Below, piece by piece: positions 51,632 to 63,756 of a stretch of DNA of 64,000 nucleotides. The notes under the pieces were generated by a model. The model saw nothing but the letters and a program-made list of their open reading frames with translations. It ran no database searches and had not been told where the DNA came from. The stretch covers positions 4,789-68,788 of the forward strand of contig NZ_QWGL01000018.1 of the NCBI RefSeq assembly GCF_003435375.1, given 5' to 3'. This DNA comes from Clostridium sp. AM34-11AC (GTDB lineage: Bacteria; Bacillota; Clostridia; Lachnospirales; Lachnospiraceae). The translations under genes were made by a program, and so were the position numbers. The number at the start of each line of letters is the position of its first letter. Within the stretch, counting starts at the first letter, position 1.

Positions 51632-51689
51632 AAATGTATGTATTGATTTTATGTCACTATATTTAGTATCTCTTCATTATATTATGATG

Positions 51690-51890
51690 TTGGGGTCAAA
51701 AGCTTTTGACCCCTCTGATACCGAATTGCTCTGCACTGCGTGCTCCCGCAATTCTCAAAAACATTCGTAATTCGCTCATTTTTCTATGAAAAATGGCTAC
51801 TTACTCATGTTTTTGGCGGGTCCCAAGGTCAAAAATTCTCCTGCAAGCAAGCTTGCGTCGAACTTCTGACCTTTTGACCCTGGTATCATA
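51690..51890. repeat. Repetitive palindromic intergenic element
   Basis: A perfect palindrome (arms GGGGTCAAAAG and CTTTTGACCCC) is followed about 130 bp later by AAGGTCAAAAATTC and CTTTTGACCCTGGTATC. GATACC and GGTATC flank these. Shorter hairpins (GCAAGCAAGCTTGC, CATTTTTCTATGAAAAATG) lie inside. There is no gene. It looks like a dispersed repeat or MITE-like unit. Confidence 0.45.
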
Positions 51891-52008
51891 TTATAGAAGC
51901 TGCAGCGTTATTATTTTCCGCTGCTCTCATTTTTTATACCTGATCTTCTTCCGGAAGCTGCCACACCACGCTTCTGAAAGGTATTCCTATATAACCGGCT
52001 CTTTCCGA

Positions 52009-52647
52009 TCAGCCGTTATCTTTCATGATTTTAAACAGAACCTTCGTGATGGCCGTCGTAAGGATACCTGCGACGATCGCCTCCGGGATACCAAATCCCA
52101 GGATGATTCCCAGGATCACATCGTAGATGTGCTCCACTGCCTTGTTGGACGCAGCCGCGTAGCTCTGTCCGAAGAAGATATAAATTCCGTTCATGACAAG
52201 CAGTGTGTTTGTCATAGCTCCTGCGATACCAGCCACCCAGAGGGCAACGGTCTGGCTGCCTTTGATTCCGTGAGCTGCTTTCATGATCAGCTTATAAACA
52301 AAATAAGCAACGATGCCGATGCATACACGCGGCACGATGGCGATCACGGCGCTCCACATGTTTCCGCTGTATCCGCCGATCGTAACGAACGGGCTGAATA
52401 CGAAGGAGGTCACTCCCGGGGCAATGGTCGCTTTTACAAGGCTGGTCACACCAAATACCAGTCCTAAGTAAGCGCCGTACTTCGGTCCAAGGATGATCGC
52501 TCCGATGATGACCGGGACGTGGATGATCGTTGCGTTCATAAAGCCTAACGGAATGTAACCGAGAAACGGTACGACCGACATGGCGATGATGATCGCAGTG
52601 AAGATCCCGGCGAGGGACATGTCCAGAACTTTCTTTTCAATTTTCAT
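52009..52647 (-). CDS. ECF transporter S component (substrate-binding membrane subunit)
   Basis: A 212-residue membrane protein with about six helices. LAGIFTAIIIAMSVVPFLGYIPLGFMNATIIHVPVIIGAIILGPKYGAYLGLVFGVTSLVKA is the ECF S-component pattern. The specificity is not certain; resemblance is to pantothenate- or folate-type S components. The energising A and T subunits are not in the window. No riboswitch is obvious in the short 5' leader, which has its own promoter. The start codon follows AGCAGGAGGAAAAA. Confidence 0.85.
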   Translation of the reverse strand: MKIEKKVLDMSLAGIFTAIIIAMSVVPFLGYIPLGFMNATIIHVPVIIGAIILGPKYGAYLGLVFGVTSLVKATIAPGVTSFVFSPFVTIGGYSGNMWSAVIAIVPRVCIGIVAYFVYKLIMKAAHGIKGSQTVALWVAGIAGAMTNTLLVMNGIYIFFGQSYAAASNKAVEHIYDVILGIILGFGIPEAIVAGILTTAITKVLFKIMKDNG

Positions 52648-52709
52648 TTTTCTTTTTCCTCCTGCTACTGTTCTCTTGCGAGATACAATGCAATATAGTC
52701 ACGTCTTGC

Positions 52710-52738
52710 ATTATAGCGTGTCAGCGTGATGCCGTCAA
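52710..52738 (-). promoter_or_regulatory. Promoter of the ECF S-component gene
   Basis: On the minus strand TTGACG (52733-52738) and TATAAT (52710-52715) are spaced by 17 bp, about 60 bp before the start codon. Confidence 0.8.
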
Positions 52739-53048
52739 ATTCTTTCTCTAAAATTTTCCATTTATTTTTACTTTTCAATTTTACTTCCTACAATATAATT
52801 CCTGTTGTCGCCTTCTTTCTCCCGATCTCACCCTTTTTTCTCCCCTGCTGCCTTAATTTTTTTCGGTTTTTCATTTTTCCCTCATATACGCCCTCTCCAA
52901 CGTCCAGTCCTCTAAAATCGTTCTTTCTTTCCCTTCTGATTTCGGTGTCTTTCTCCCACGGACACAATTTATTGTATTTTTTCTGTCCGTTCCTGGCGCA
53001 CATCTTGTTATGTGGCTATTCACATGTTTTCCACTCATAATTATCAAC

Positions 53049-53217
53049 TTATCCCCAAATCGTGGATAAGTTGTGGATAAGTCACTGGAAAAGTTGTGGA
53101 TTTTCACATTTGACATTGAAAATTATTCCGTTTTACGCTAGAATAAATTCAGAGTGGGTTTATATGCTTTTGTGGACAGGTTTCCGCCTTTTCCACAACT
53201 ATGCACATCGTTATACA
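53049..53217. other. oriC: oriC, left DnaA-box cluster (upstream of dnaA)
   Basis: DnaA boxes: TTATCCCCA (53049-53057), CGTGGATAA (53061-53069), perfect TGTGGATAA (53072-53080), TGTGGATTT (53095-53103), TGTGGACAG (53169-53177), TTTTCCACA (53187-53195) and TTATACACA (53209-53217). The cluster lies next to dnaA, in the rpmH-dnaA gap where Firmicutes origins sit. The 52740-53048 part is AT-rich and T-rich without a gene. With the right cluster it forms a bipartite origin. Confidence 0.9.
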
Positions 53218-53236
53218 CATGTTTAGGAGTATGAAT

Positions 53237-54601
53237 ATGCTGGAAGAAATCAAAGAGAAATGGGATGATATCCTCTTAAATATAAAGGAAGAACACGATA
53301 TTTCAGAGGTGTCCTACCGCACATGGCTGCTGCCGCTGATCCCGGATTCTGTGGATAAAGATATCCTCACGATCCTGGTGCCTGATTCCGCGTTTATCAG
53401 CTATGTGAAAAAGAAATATGAGTTCCTGTTGAAAATTACGATCGAAGAAATTACAGGATTTCAGTGCGAACTCGATTTCAAGTTAAAATCTGACGTGAAG
53501 GAACCGGAAAAAGAGAACCGTCTGATCAATGTAACCAACAATACGGTCAGTCAGCTTGCTCTCCAAAACGCGAACTTAAATCCGCGTTACACCTTCGATA
53601 CCTTTGTCGTCGGAAAAAACAACAACCTTGCCCATGCCGCATCCCTTGCAGTTGCGGAATCCCCGGGCGAAATTTATAATCCGTTATTTATTTATGGAGG
53701 CGTGGGACTCGGGAAGACGCACTTAATGCATTCCGTCGCCCACTTCATCCTGAAAAATAACCCGAGCGCAAAGATTCTGTACGTGACATCCGAGAAATTT
53801 ACAAACGAACTGATCGACGCGATCCGAAACAAAAACAACGTTTCCACCACGGAATTCCGTGAAAAATACAGAAACAATGACGTGCTTCTGATCGACGATA
53901 TCCAGTTTATTATCGGAAAAGAAAGTACCCAGGAGGAATTTTTCCATACATTCAATGCCCTCTACGAGGCAAAAAAGCAGATCATTATTTCCTCCGACCG
54001 TCCTCCAAGAGAAATTGAAACTCTGGAAGACCGTCTCCGTTCCCGTTTCGAATGGGGACTCACCGTAGATATCCAGCCGCCGGATTATGAAACCCGGATG
54101 GCGATTCTCCGGAAAAAGGAAGAACTTGAAGGATACAACATCGATAACGAGATCATCAAATATATCGCTACCAATGTAAAATCCAACATCCGTGAACTGG
54201 AAGGCGCCCTCACAAAAATCGTTGCTTCCAGCAAACTAAATAATAAGGAAATCAATCTTGAACTTGCAGAGGAAGCATTAAAAGATCTGATCTCCCCGAA
54301 CGCTGCCCGCGAAGTGACTCCGCAGCTTATTATTAATGTAGTTTCTGAGCATTTCGGCATCACACCCCTTGATCTCATCGGCCAGAAACGAAGTAAAGAA
54401 CTGGTATTCCCGCGCCAGATCGTCATGTATCTCTGCGGCGATATGACGAGCGAGTCTCTCCAGAACATCGGAAAAGCTCTCGGCGGCCGCGATCATACAA
54501 CGATCATTCACGGAACAAAAAAGATTGCCAGCGAATTAAAGACCGACGAGAATTTAAAGAACACGATCGATATTTTAAAGAAAAAAATCAACCCACAGTA
54601 A
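53237..54601 (+). CDS. dnaA: Chromosomal replication initiator protein DnaA
   Basis: A 454-residue AAA+ protein, usual length. The start is the ATG at 53237, 7 bases after AGGAG. Domain I (MLEEIKEKWDDILLNIKEEHDISEVSYRTWLLPLIP) is followed by the ATPase with Walker A GGVGLGKTHL and Walker B VLLIDDIQF, then DRPPREIETLEDRLRSRFEWGL. Domain IV ends with GGRDHTTIIHGTKKI, the DNA-binding signature. It binds the boxes on either side of its gene and opens the origin. Confidence 0.98.
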   Translation: MLEEIKEKWDDILLNIKEEHDISEVSYRTWLLPLIPDSVDKDILTILVPDSAFISYVKKKYEFLLKITIEEITGFQCELDFKLKSDVKEPEKENRLINVTNNTVSQLALQNANLNPRYTFDTFVVGKNNNLAHAASLAVAESPGEIYNPLFIYGGVGLGKTHLMHSVAHFILKNNPSAKILYVTSEKFTNELIDAIRNKNNVSTTEFREKYRNNDVLLIDDIQFIIGKESTQEEFFHTFNALYEAKKQIIISSDRPPREIETLEDRLRSRFEWGLTVDIQPPDYETRMAILRKKEELEGYNIDNEIIKYIATNVKSNIRELEGALTKIVASSKLNNKEINLELAEEALKDLISPNAAREVTPQLIINVVSEHFGITPLDLIGQKRSKELVFPRQIVMYLCGDMTSESLQNIGKALGGRDHTTIIHGTKKIASELKTDENLKNTIDILKKKINPQ

Positions 54602-54604
54602 GCT

Positions 54605-54871
54605 TGTGGATTTTTTCGTGGAAATCCCGTTGAAAATTTGTGGATAAAATGAGGATGATTTTTCCCGATTTTTGCCTGTGGAAAACTCCCGGGTTGTCCT
54701 TTTGGATTTGCAGAGTTACCCACAATGGTTTTCACAGAGGTTTTTTCATGGTTTCATTAGGGTTTTCCCCCTTATAAACAAATTCACACTCCCTACTACT
54801 GTTAAGACTAATATCTTTTATATATTTCTTTATTTGTGAACGTTTCTTAAGAAAGGAAGTTATCAACAACT
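54605..54871. other. oriC: oriC, right part: DnaA boxes, AT-rich unwinding region and DnaA-trio-like repeat
   Basis: Boxes: TGTGGATTT (54605-54613), perfect TGTGGATAA (54639-54647), TGTGGAAAA (54677-54685), TTACCCACA (54716-54724). Around 54790-54850 the sequence is AT-rich (CTACTACTGTTAAGACTAATATC, then TTTTATATATTTCTTTATT). On the bottom strand, read 3' to 5', this gives GAT-GAT-GAC-AAT-TCT-GAT triplets, which resemble a DnaA-trio. It is the likely melting site. Confidence 0.85.
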
Positions 54872-55990
54872 ATGAAACTGACATTCCAGAAAACCGCTCT
54901 CTTAAACGGTATCAATATTGTTCTCAAGGCAGTTCCGTCAAAAACAACGATGCCTATTTTAGAGTGCATTCTGATCGACGCTTCTACTGATGAGATCAAG
55001 CTGACTGCCAACGATATGGAGCTCGGCATTGAGACAAAAGTTGAAGGTGATATCCTTGAAAAAGGTAAAATTGCACTGGATGCAAAGCTTTTTTCTGAAA
55101 TCGCAAGAAAATTATCCGATTCAGATTCCCTTGTAACCATCGAATCTGATGAAAAATTCAATACTGTGATCACCTGTGAGAACTCTGTATTCAAAATTCA
55201 GGGCAAAGATGGAGAGGAATTCTCCTATCTTCCGTATATTGAGAGAAATAAAAACATCACACTCTCCCAGTTTTCCTTAAAAGAGGTGATCCGCCAGACG
55301 ATCTTCTCCATCTCTGTCAACGACAGCAACAAGATGATGACAGGCGAACTTTTTGAGGTAAACGGTGATACACTCCGAGTCGTTTCTCTCGACGGACATC
55401 GTATGGCAATTCGTAAAATTGTATTAAAAGATGAATATGAAAGCACAAAAGTCATCGTTCCGGGAAAAACTCTGAACGAAATCAGTAAAATTCTCACCGG
55501 TGACAACGAAAAAGAGGTCCAGATCTTCTTCGGAGCGAACCATATTCTCTTCGAATTTGATGATACGATCGTAGTTTCCCGCCTGATCGAGGGCGAATAT
55601 TTCAAAGTAGACCAGATGCTTTCCAGCGATTATGCCACAAAAGTGTCTCTGAATAAGAAAGATTTCCTGGACAGCATCGAGAGAGCTATCATTTTAATCC
55701 GCGAAAATGACAAAAAACCGATCATTCTGAACATTGAAGACTCAAAAATGAGCCTGAAATTAAATTCCAGCTTCGGTACCATGAACGCGGAGATCCTGAT
55801 CCACAAAACAGGACAGGATCTGATGATCGGATTCAACCCGAAATTCTTAAGTGATGCGCTGCGGATCATTGATGATGAGGAAGTTACCCTCTATATGATG
55901 AATGCGAAATCTCCGTGTTTCATCAAAGATGAGGATGAGAGCTACATTTATCTGATCCTGCCGGTAAACTTTAACGCCGCTGCGATTTAA
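54872..55990 (+). CDS. dnaN: DNA polymerase III beta subunit (sliding clamp)
   Basis: A 372-residue protein of three similar clamp domains: domain 1 begins MKLTFQKTALLNGINIVLKAVPSKTTMPILECILI, domain 2 about 125, and domain 3 about 250. The C-terminal LILPVNFN is the clamp's usual end. It tethers polymerase III and Okazaki-fragment enzymes to DNA. It follows dnaA across the oriC right cluster, with a GAAAGGAAG ribosome site. Confidence 0.98.
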   Translation: MKLTFQKTALLNGINIVLKAVPSKTTMPILECILIDASTDEIKLTANDMELGIETKVEGDILEKGKIALDAKLFSEIARKLSDSDSLVTIESDEKFNTVITCENSVFKIQGKDGEEFSYLPYIERNKNITLSQFSLKEVIRQTIFSISVNDSNKMMTGELFEVNGDTLRVVSLDGHRMAIRKIVLKDEYESTKVIVPGKTLNEISKILTGDNEKEVQIFFGANHILFEFDDTIVVSRLIEGEYFKVDQMLSSDYATKVSLNKKDFLDSIERAIILIRENDKKPIILNIEDSKMSLKLNSSFGTMNAEILIHKTGQDLMIGFNPKFLSDALRIIDDEEVTLYMMNAKSPCFIKDEDESYIYLILPVNFNAAAI

Positions 55991-56005
55991 AATCAGATGA
56001 AATTT

Positions 56006-56048
56006 CCCCGAAGTTCCGGTAAAATCCGGGGTTTCGGGTCGATTTTTT
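56006..56048 (+). terminator. Hairpin between dnaN and yaaA
   Basis: CCCGAA pairs with TTCGGG and, inside, CCGG with CCGG around TAAAAT; GATTTTTT follows. It could reduce expression of yaaA-recF-gyrB relative to dnaN. Confidence 0.65.
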
Positions 56049-56076
56049 CATATATCTGGAATAAAAAAGGAGAAAA

Positions 56077-56286
56077 ATGGAAAGTATTCACTTAAAAGAT
56101 GAGTTTATCAAGCTTGGACAGGCATTGAAACTTGCAGGTCTGGTCGGCTCCGGAGTGGACGCAAAGTTTGTAATTCAGGACGGGCTTGTAAAAGTAAATG
56201 GGGAAGTTGAGACCCAGCGAGGCAAAAAACTTTACCCGGGAGACACGGTTTCCTATGACGGAAAGACATTTAAGGTAGAAAATTAA
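56077..56286 (+). CDS. yaaA: S4-domain RNA-binding protein YaaA
   Basis: A 69-residue S4-domain protein: FIKLGQALKLAGLVGSGVDAKFVIQDGLVKVNGEVETQRGKKLYPGDTV. This small gene sits between dnaN and recF in most Firmicutes. It is thought to act in ribosome assembly or RNA binding. An AAAGGAG ribosome site precedes it. Confidence 0.93.
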   Translation: MESIHLKDEFIKLGQALKLAGLVGSGVDAKFVIQDGLVKVNGEVETQRGKKLYPGDTVSYDGKTFKVEN

Positions 56287-56297
56287 AGGATTTTTTC

Positions 56298-57383
56298 ATG
56301 TTTATAGAATCCATCGAGCTGTCAGATTACAGAAATTACAGTCATTTACATATTGATTTTCATAAAGGGACGAACGTTCTTTATGGAGATAATGCCCAGG
56401 GAAAGACAAATATCCTGGAGGCAGTCTATGTGTGCAGCACAACAAAATCGCATCGGGGCAGCAAAGATAAAGAAATTATCCGGTTCGGCGCGGACGAATC
56501 CCACATCAAAATGATGGTCCGGCGGGATGGAATTCCCTACCGGATCGATATGCATCTGAAGAAAAATAAGGCAAAAGGGGTCGCGGTGAACGGAGTTCCG
56601 ATCAAAAAAGCCAGTGAACTTTTCGGAATCGTCAATGTGATCTTCTTTTCACCGGAAGATCTGAACATTATCAAGAACGGACCCGCCGAGCGGAGACGTT
56701 TCGTCGACCTGGAACTCTGCCAGCTAAACAGGCTGTATGTCTACAATCTGGCACAGTATAACAAAACGGTTATACAACGAAACAAACTATTAAAGGACAT
56801 AGACTACAACACGTCCTTAAAAGAGACGCTCCCCATGTGGAATGAGCAGCTCTTAAAGTACGGCACAGAACTTATAATTATGCGTTCTGAGTTTATAAAA
56901 GAGCTGAATCCCCTGATTGCGGAGATCCACGCGGGGCTCTCGGGCGGAAAGGAAACACTCTCTATCGCCTACGAGCCGAATGTGTCGCCGGAAAATTTCA
57001 GGGAGCAGCTTGCGAAGAACCAGTTTCAGGAGATCAGGCAGAGGCAGACTCTGACCGGTCCCCACCGCGATGACCTGAACTTCATCGTAAACGGAACGGA
57101 TATCAGGCGGTTCGGGTCCCAGGGACAGCAGAGAACGGCAGCTCTTTCTTTAAAACTTGCGGAGATCGAGCTGGTGAAAAAGATCGTAAAGGATTATCCG
57201 GTGCTTCTTCTGGATGACGTCCTTTCTGAACTTGACAGCAAGAGACAGGAACATTTACTTTCAGAAATTACCCACATTCAGACCTTGATCACATGTACGG
57301 GACTGGATGAGTTTGTAAACAGCAAATTCCGGATGGACAAGATTTTTAAGATTGTTGAAGGAACGGTAGAGAGCGAAGACTAA
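56298..57383 (+). CDS. recF: DNA replication/repair protein RecF
   Basis: A 361-residue SMC-like ATPase. Walker A GDNAQGKT at residues 30-37, the signature LTGPHRDDL near 250, QGQQRTAALSLKLAEIELVK, and Walker B VLLLDDVLSELD are present. It loads RecA at gapped DNA with RecO and RecR. It lies 11 bases after yaaA and 12 before gyrB. Confidence 0.97.
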   Translation: MFIESIELSDYRNYSHLHIDFHKGTNVLYGDNAQGKTNILEAVYVCSTTKSHRGSKDKEIIRFGADESHIKMMVRRDGIPYRIDMHLKKNKAKGVAVNGVPIKKASELFGIVNVIFFSPEDLNIIKNGPAERRRFVDLELCQLNRLYVYNLAQYNKTVIQRNKLLKDIDYNTSLKETLPMWNEQLLKYGTELIIMRSEFIKELNPLIAEIHAGLSGGKETLSIAYEPNVSPENFREQLAKNQFQEIRQRQTLTGPHRDDLNFIVNGTDIRRFGSQGQQRTAALSLKLAEIELVKKIVKDYPVLLLDDVLSELDSKRQEHLLSEITHIQTLITCTGLDEFVNSKFRMDKIFKIVEGTVESED

Positions 57384-59306
<1,923 letters not shown>

Positions 59307-59408
59307 TGCGGCAGCAGGGCTGTCTGGAAGGCGGTAAACCCGCCGGATGGTCATGCGGCGCAGTTTACGCAGGTTTAAGGCGCAGCGCAGGCTGCATTGG
59401 AGGAAAGA

Positions 59409-61931
59409 ATGGAACCGAATATTTTTGACAAAATTCATGAGATAGACTTAAAAAAGACCATGGAGAAGTCGTACATCGACTACGCCATGAGCGTTATCGC
59501 GTCGCGAGCGCTCCCGGATGTCCGTGACGGATTAAAGCCGGTACAGAGACGTGTCCTCTACTCCATGGCGGAACTGAACAACGGTCCGGATAAGCCCCAC
59601 AGAAAAAGTGCCCGTATCGTCGGTGATACCATGGGTAAATACCATCCGCACGGCGACAGCTCCATCTATGGTGCTTTGGTAAATATGGCCCAGAGATGGT
59701 CCATGCGTTATATGCTCGTAGACGGCCACGGAAACTTTGGATCCATCGACGGCGACGGTGCCGCTGCCATGCGATACACCGAGGCGAGACTCAGCAAGAT
59801 CTCTGTGGAGATGTTAGCGGACATCTATAAAGATACCGTTGACTTTATCCCGAACTTCGATGAGACGGAAAAGGAACCGACGGTACTTCCGGCCAGATTC
59901 CCGAATCTTCTTGTAAACGGAGGAACCGGTATCGCGGTCGGCATGGCCACAAATATCCCGCCCCACAACCTCCGCGAGGTCATCGCGGCTGTCGTAAAGA
60001 TCATCGACAACCAGGTGGAAGAAGGAAGACAGACCTCCATGGAGGAGATCTTACAGATCATCAAAGGACCGGATTTCCCGACTGGAGCTGAGATCCTGGG
60101 AACGAGAGGAATCGAAGAAGCGTACCGCACAGGCCGCGGGAAGATCAGAGTCCGTGCGGTGACAAACATTGAGACAGCTCCGAACGGAAAGAGCCATATC
60201 ATCGTCACAGAGCTTCCGTACCTTGTCAACAAGGCGAGACTCATCGAGAAGATCGCGGAGCTCGTAAAGACGAAAAAGATTGACGGAATCACCGGAATCA
60301 CCGATGAGTCCAACCGTGAGGGAATCCGCATCAACATCGAACTCAGGAGAGATGTGAACGCGAACGTCCTCTTAAACCAGCTCTTAAAGCATACACAGCT
60401 GCAGGATTCCTTCGGTGTGATCATGCTTGCACTGGTAAACAATGAGCCAAAGGTCCTCAATATTCTCCAGATGTTAGAGTACTATCTGGACCACCAGAAG
60501 GACGTTGTGACGAGAAGAACGAAGTACGACTTAAATAAGGCCGAGGAACGCGCCCACATCTTAGAGGGCTTATTAAAGGCCTTAGATCATATCGATGAGG
60601 TGATAAGGATCATTCGCGGCTCCGCAAATGTCGCGGAGGCGAAACGCGTCCTCATGGAGCGCTTTGAACTCACAGACCCGCAGGCACAGGCGATCGTGGA
60701 CATGCGTCTGCGCGCTCTCACAGGTCTGGAACGCGAGAAGCTCGAGAACGAGTACAAAGAACTGGAGGCAAAAATCGCGGAATTGCGTGCAATCCTTGCA
60801 GATGAAAATAAATTATTAAGTGTGATCAAGAAAGAGATCCTTGTGATCTCCGAGAAATACGGTGACGACAGACGGACAAAGATCGGCTTTGAAGATGATA
60901 TGTCCGTGGAAGACCTGATCTCCGACGATGACACTGTAATTGCGATGACCAATCTTGGATACATCAAGAGAATGTCCGTGGACAATTTCAAGAGCCAGAA
61001 TCGCGGCGGAAAGGGAATCAAGGGAATGCAGACCATCGATGAGGACTTCATCGAGGATCTTCTCATGACAACGAACCACCACTATATCATGTTCTTCACG
61101 AACACAGGACGATGCTACCGGATCAAGGCCTACGAGATCCCGGAGGCAGGAAGAACAGCCCGCGGAACGGCTATCGTGAACCTTTTACAGCTCCAGCCGG
61201 GCGAAAAGGTCACAGCGGCGATCCCGATGCGTGAGATCGATGATGACAAGTACCTCTTTATGGCCACAAAGGGCGGAATGGTGAAGAAGACCAGAATGTG
61301 CGAGTACAGCAACATGAGAAAGACAGGTCTTCAGGCAATCCTGCTCCGCGAGGGAGATGAACTGATCGAGGTAAAGGTGACAGACAATACCGAGGATATC
61401 TTCCTCGCGACGAAATTCGGTATGTCCATCCGCTTCAAGGAGACGGATGCGAGAATTACCGGCCGTGTTTCCTATGGTGTTATCGGCATGAAGCTCGACG
61501 AGGGTGACGAGGTCATCGGCATGCAGATGGCAAGCCAGGGCGAGTACATGCTCGTGGCATCCGAAAAGGGATACGGAAAGAGAACGAGAATCTCTGAATT
61601 CAAGCTGCAGCTTCGCGGTGGTAAGGGACTTCTCTGCTACAATGTGACAGAAAAGACAGGAAATCTTGTCGGAATGAAGCTGCTTGACGACGGAAGAGAT
61701 ATCATGCTGATCACCAATGAGGGCATTCTGATCCGCATGGGTGTTGACGATATCTCCATCATCGGCAGAAATACATCCGGCGTAAAACTGATGAGCATTG
61801 ATGCCGATTCTGATGTCCGCGTTGCTTCCATCGCGAAAGTCCGGGAAAGCAGCCGCCAGGACGAGGAGGACGAAAACGTGGCAGATCCAGAATCCATGGA
61901 GAATGAGGACGGGGAGACCACGGAGGAGTAA
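59409..61931 (+). CDS. gyrA: DNA gyrase subunit A
   Basis: An 840-residue protein; the ATG at 59409 is behind TTGGAGGAAAG. The QRDR-type region [32 protein letters not shown], the catalytic Tyr in [11 protein letters not shown], and a C-terminal six-bladed beta-pinwheel with the GyrA box QNRGGKG (usually QRRGGKG) are present, so it is gyrase and not topoisomerase IV. The acidic tail (about 815-840) is typical. The 100-bp gap after gyrB contains no gene. Confidence 0.98.
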   Translation: MEPNIFDKIHEIDLKKTMEKSYIDYAMSVIASRALPDVRDGLKPVQRRVLYSMAELNNGPDKPHRKSARIVGDTMGKYHPHGDSSIYGALVNMAQRWSMRYMLVDGHGNFGSIDGDGAAAMRYTEARLSKISVEMLADIYKDTVDFIPNFDETEKEPTVLPARFPNLLVNGGTGIAVGMATNIPPHNLREVIAAVVKIIDNQVEEGRQTSMEEILQIIKGPDFPTGAEILGTRGIEEAYRTGRGKIRVRAVTNIETAPNGKSHIIVTELPYLVNKARLIEKIAELVKTKKIDGITGITDESNREGIRINIELRRDVNANVLLNQLLKHTQLQDSFGVIMLALVNNEPKVLNILQMLEYYLDHQKDVVTRRTKYDLNKAEERAHILEGLLKALDHIDEVIRIIRGSANVAEAKRVLMERFELTDPQAQAIVDMRLRALTGLEREKLENEYKELEAKIAELRAILADENKLLSVIKKEILVISEKYGDDRRTKIGFEDDMSVEDLISDDDTVIAMTNLGYIKRMSVDNFKSQNRGGKGIKGMQTIDEDFIEDLLMTTNHHYIMFFTNTGRCYRIKAYEIPEAGRTARGTAIVNLLQLQPGEKVTAAIPMREIDDDKYLFMATKGGMVKKTRMCEYSNMRKTGLQAILLREGDELIEVKVTDNTEDIFLATKFGMSIRFKETDARITGRVSYGVIGMKLDEGDEVIGMQMASQGEYMLVASEKGYGKRTRISEFKLQLRGGKGLLCYNVTEKTGNLVGMKLLDDGRDIMLITNEGILIRMGVDDISIIGRNTSGVKLMSIDADSDVRVASIAKVRESSRQDEEDENVADPESMENEDGETTEE

Positions 61932-62007
61932 TGTTCATGAATATGAAGAGCGGTTATGAGACCGCCATTCGTCCATAAAACAGGATTTCTGACTCTGGAG
62001 TGATTGG

Positions 62008-62044
62008 ATACAGGAATCCGGGAATGCCGGATTCCTGTATTTTT
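62008..62044 (+). terminator. Strong terminator after gyrA
   Basis: A perfect 14-bp stem pairs 62008-62021 with 62027-62040, followed by TTTT. Confidence 0.92.
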
Positions 62045-62129
62045 CATAATAATAGGCCATCATGAATGTCCGGAAGAAATCCGTCCTATGGCAATCAATC
62101 CAAAAAAGTAATCGGGAGGAAAATCGTCT

Positions 62130-62972
62130 ATGAGAACTGTTCAGACGAGTGAGATCACAAAAAACATCCGGGAAATGTGCATCGAGGCAAACCATTTCCT
62201 TTCGGATGACATGAAAAAAGTATTTAATGAGAGCGTGGAGAAGGAAGAATCACCTCTTGGAAAACAGATCTTAAATCAGCTTAAGGAGAATCTTGAGATT
62301 GCTGGAAGAGACATGATTCCGATCTGCCAGGACACGGGCATGGCCGTCGTTTTCATTAAAGTCGGGCAGGAAGTACATATCGAGGGAGGTAATCTGACGG
62401 ATGCCATCAATGAAGGCGTCCGACAGGGATACGTGGACGGATACTTAAGAAAGTCTGTTGTCCGTGATCCTATCGACCGCGTGAATACAAAAGACAACAC
62501 CCCGGCGATCATCCATTACGAGATCGTAGACGGGGACCAGGTGGACATCACTGTTGCGCCGAAGGGATTCGGAAGCGAGAACATGAGCCGCGTGTTCATG
62601 TTGAAGCCGGCTGATGGCATTGAGGGTGTGAAAGAGAAGATATTAGAGGCTGTCCGTGACGCTGGTCCGAATGCCTGTCCTCCTATGGTGGTCGGCGTCG
62701 GTATCGGCGGAACCTTTGAAAAGTGCGCCCTGATGGCAAAGCATGCCCTGACGAGAAATTTGGAAGAGGAATCTCCGGTTCCATATGTCAGAGACCTGGA
62801 GAAAGAGATGCTTGAAAAGATCAACAGACTCGGAATCGGACCGGGGGGACTCGGCGGTCGTGTGACTGCCATGGCCGTCAATATCGAGACATATCCGACG
62901 CATATCGCGGGACTTCCGATGGCAGTGAATATCTGCTGTCATGTAAACCGTCATGCGCATCGCGTTATTTAA
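62130..62972 (+). CDS. fumA: Class I fumarate hydratase alpha subunit
   Basis: A 280-residue subunit of the oxygen-sensitive two-subunit fumarase/tartrate dehydratase type. PICQDTGMAVVFIKVG, PNACPPMVVGVGIGGTFEKC and the C-terminal CCHVNRH carry the cysteines that bind the [4Fe-4S] cluster. Fumarate to malate. An unusual feature is its place after gyrA, with its own ribosome site GGGAGGAAAA and the beta gene 21 bases on. Confidence 0.93.
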   Translation: MRTVQTSEITKNIREMCIEANHFLSDDMKKVFNESVEKEESPLGKQILNQLKENLEIAGRDMIPICQDTGMAVVFIKVGQEVHIEGGNLTDAINEGVRQGYVDGYLRKSVVRDPIDRVNTKDNTPAIIHYEIVDGDQVDITVAPKGFGSENMSRVFMLKPADGIEGVKEKILEAVRDAGPNACPPMVVGVGIGGTFEKCALMAKHALTRNLEEESPVPYVRDLEKEMLEKINRLGIGPGGLGGRVTAMAVNIETYPTHIAGLPMAVNICCHVNRHAHRVI

Positions 62973-62993
62973 TAAGAGAAACAGGAGGAAACC

Positions 62994-63542
62994 ATGGACA
63001 GACAGATCAGTGTACCAATTAAGAAAGAAGACGCAGTGTCTCTCCGGGCCGGGGACTACGTGACTCTTACGGGAACCATCTATACAGCGAGAGACGCAGC
63101 GCATAAGAGAATGCAGGAAACGCTGGACGCGGGGGAAGCTCTGCCCATCGAGATGCAGGGAAACGTCATCTACTATATGGGACCGTCCCCGGCAAGAGAG
63201 GGACGTCCTATCGGGTCTGCGGGACCAACAACGGCGAGCCGTATGGATAAGTACGCGCCGAAGCTTTTAGACCTTGGCCTGGGTGCCATGATCGGAAAAG
63301 GGAAGAGAAGTCAGGCGGTGGTCGATGCTATTGTGAGAAATGGTTCCGTCTACTTTGCTGCAATCGGCGGTGCGGGGGCACTATTGTCCCAGCGCATCAA
63401 AAAGTCGGAGGTCGTTGCCTACGATGATCTTGGAACTGAGGCAATCCGGAAACTGGAAGTAGAAGATTTTCCGGTGGTCGTCGTGATCGATTCCCAGGGA
63501 AATAACCTGTATGAGACGGCAATCAAGGAATATCAGAAATAA
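62994..63542 (+). CDS. fumB: Class I fumarate hydratase beta subunit
   Basis: A 182-residue subunit, matching the C-terminal domain of class I fumarase: LRAGDYVTLTGTIYTARDAAHKRM, then GNVIYYMGPSPAREGRPIGSAGPTTASRMD, IGKGKRSQAVVDAI and YDDLGTEAIRKLEVEDFPVVVVIDSQG. It works with the alpha subunit encoded just upstream, and AGGAGGAAACC precedes the ATG. Confidence 0.93.
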   Translation: MDRQISVPIKKEDAVSLRAGDYVTLTGTIYTARDAAHKRMQETLDAGEALPIEMQGNVIYYMGPSPAREGRPIGSAGPTTASRMDKYAPKLLDLGLGAMIGKGKRSQAVVDAIVRNGSVYFAAIGGAGALLSQRIKKSEVVAYDDLGTEAIRKLEVEDFPVVVVIDSQGNNLYETAIKEYQK

Positions 63543-63550
63543 TATCAGAT

Positions 63551-63600
63551 GAGAAAGCGGAGAATCGACAGCCGGAAAAGGAGTTGATTCCCCGCTTTTC
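63551..63600 (+). terminator. Terminator after the fumarase genes
   Basis: AGAAAGCGG and AGAATC pair with GATTC and CCGCTTTTCT with a small mismatch; a T-rich end follows. Confidence 0.65.
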
Positions 63601-63664
63601 TGGTATAAAAGTATAGAGAAAAATCATACTGTAAAAAGATGGTAAAAAAAGATGAAAAAAGTTG

Positions 63665-63693
63665 TTGACAAAAAGAACTATAGCTTGTATAAT
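63665..63693 (+). promoter_or_regulatory. Strong promoter of tRNA-Ser
   Basis: TTGACA (63665-63670) and TATAAT (63688-63693) are perfect consensus boxes spaced by 17 bp. The preceding 20 bases are A-rich, like an UP element. Confidence 0.85.
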
Positions 63694-63756
63694 TAATCCT
63701 GCGTCTGGCGAGTTCGCCCGACAAACTTAATAAATGATAATTAGCTACGGTAATAA

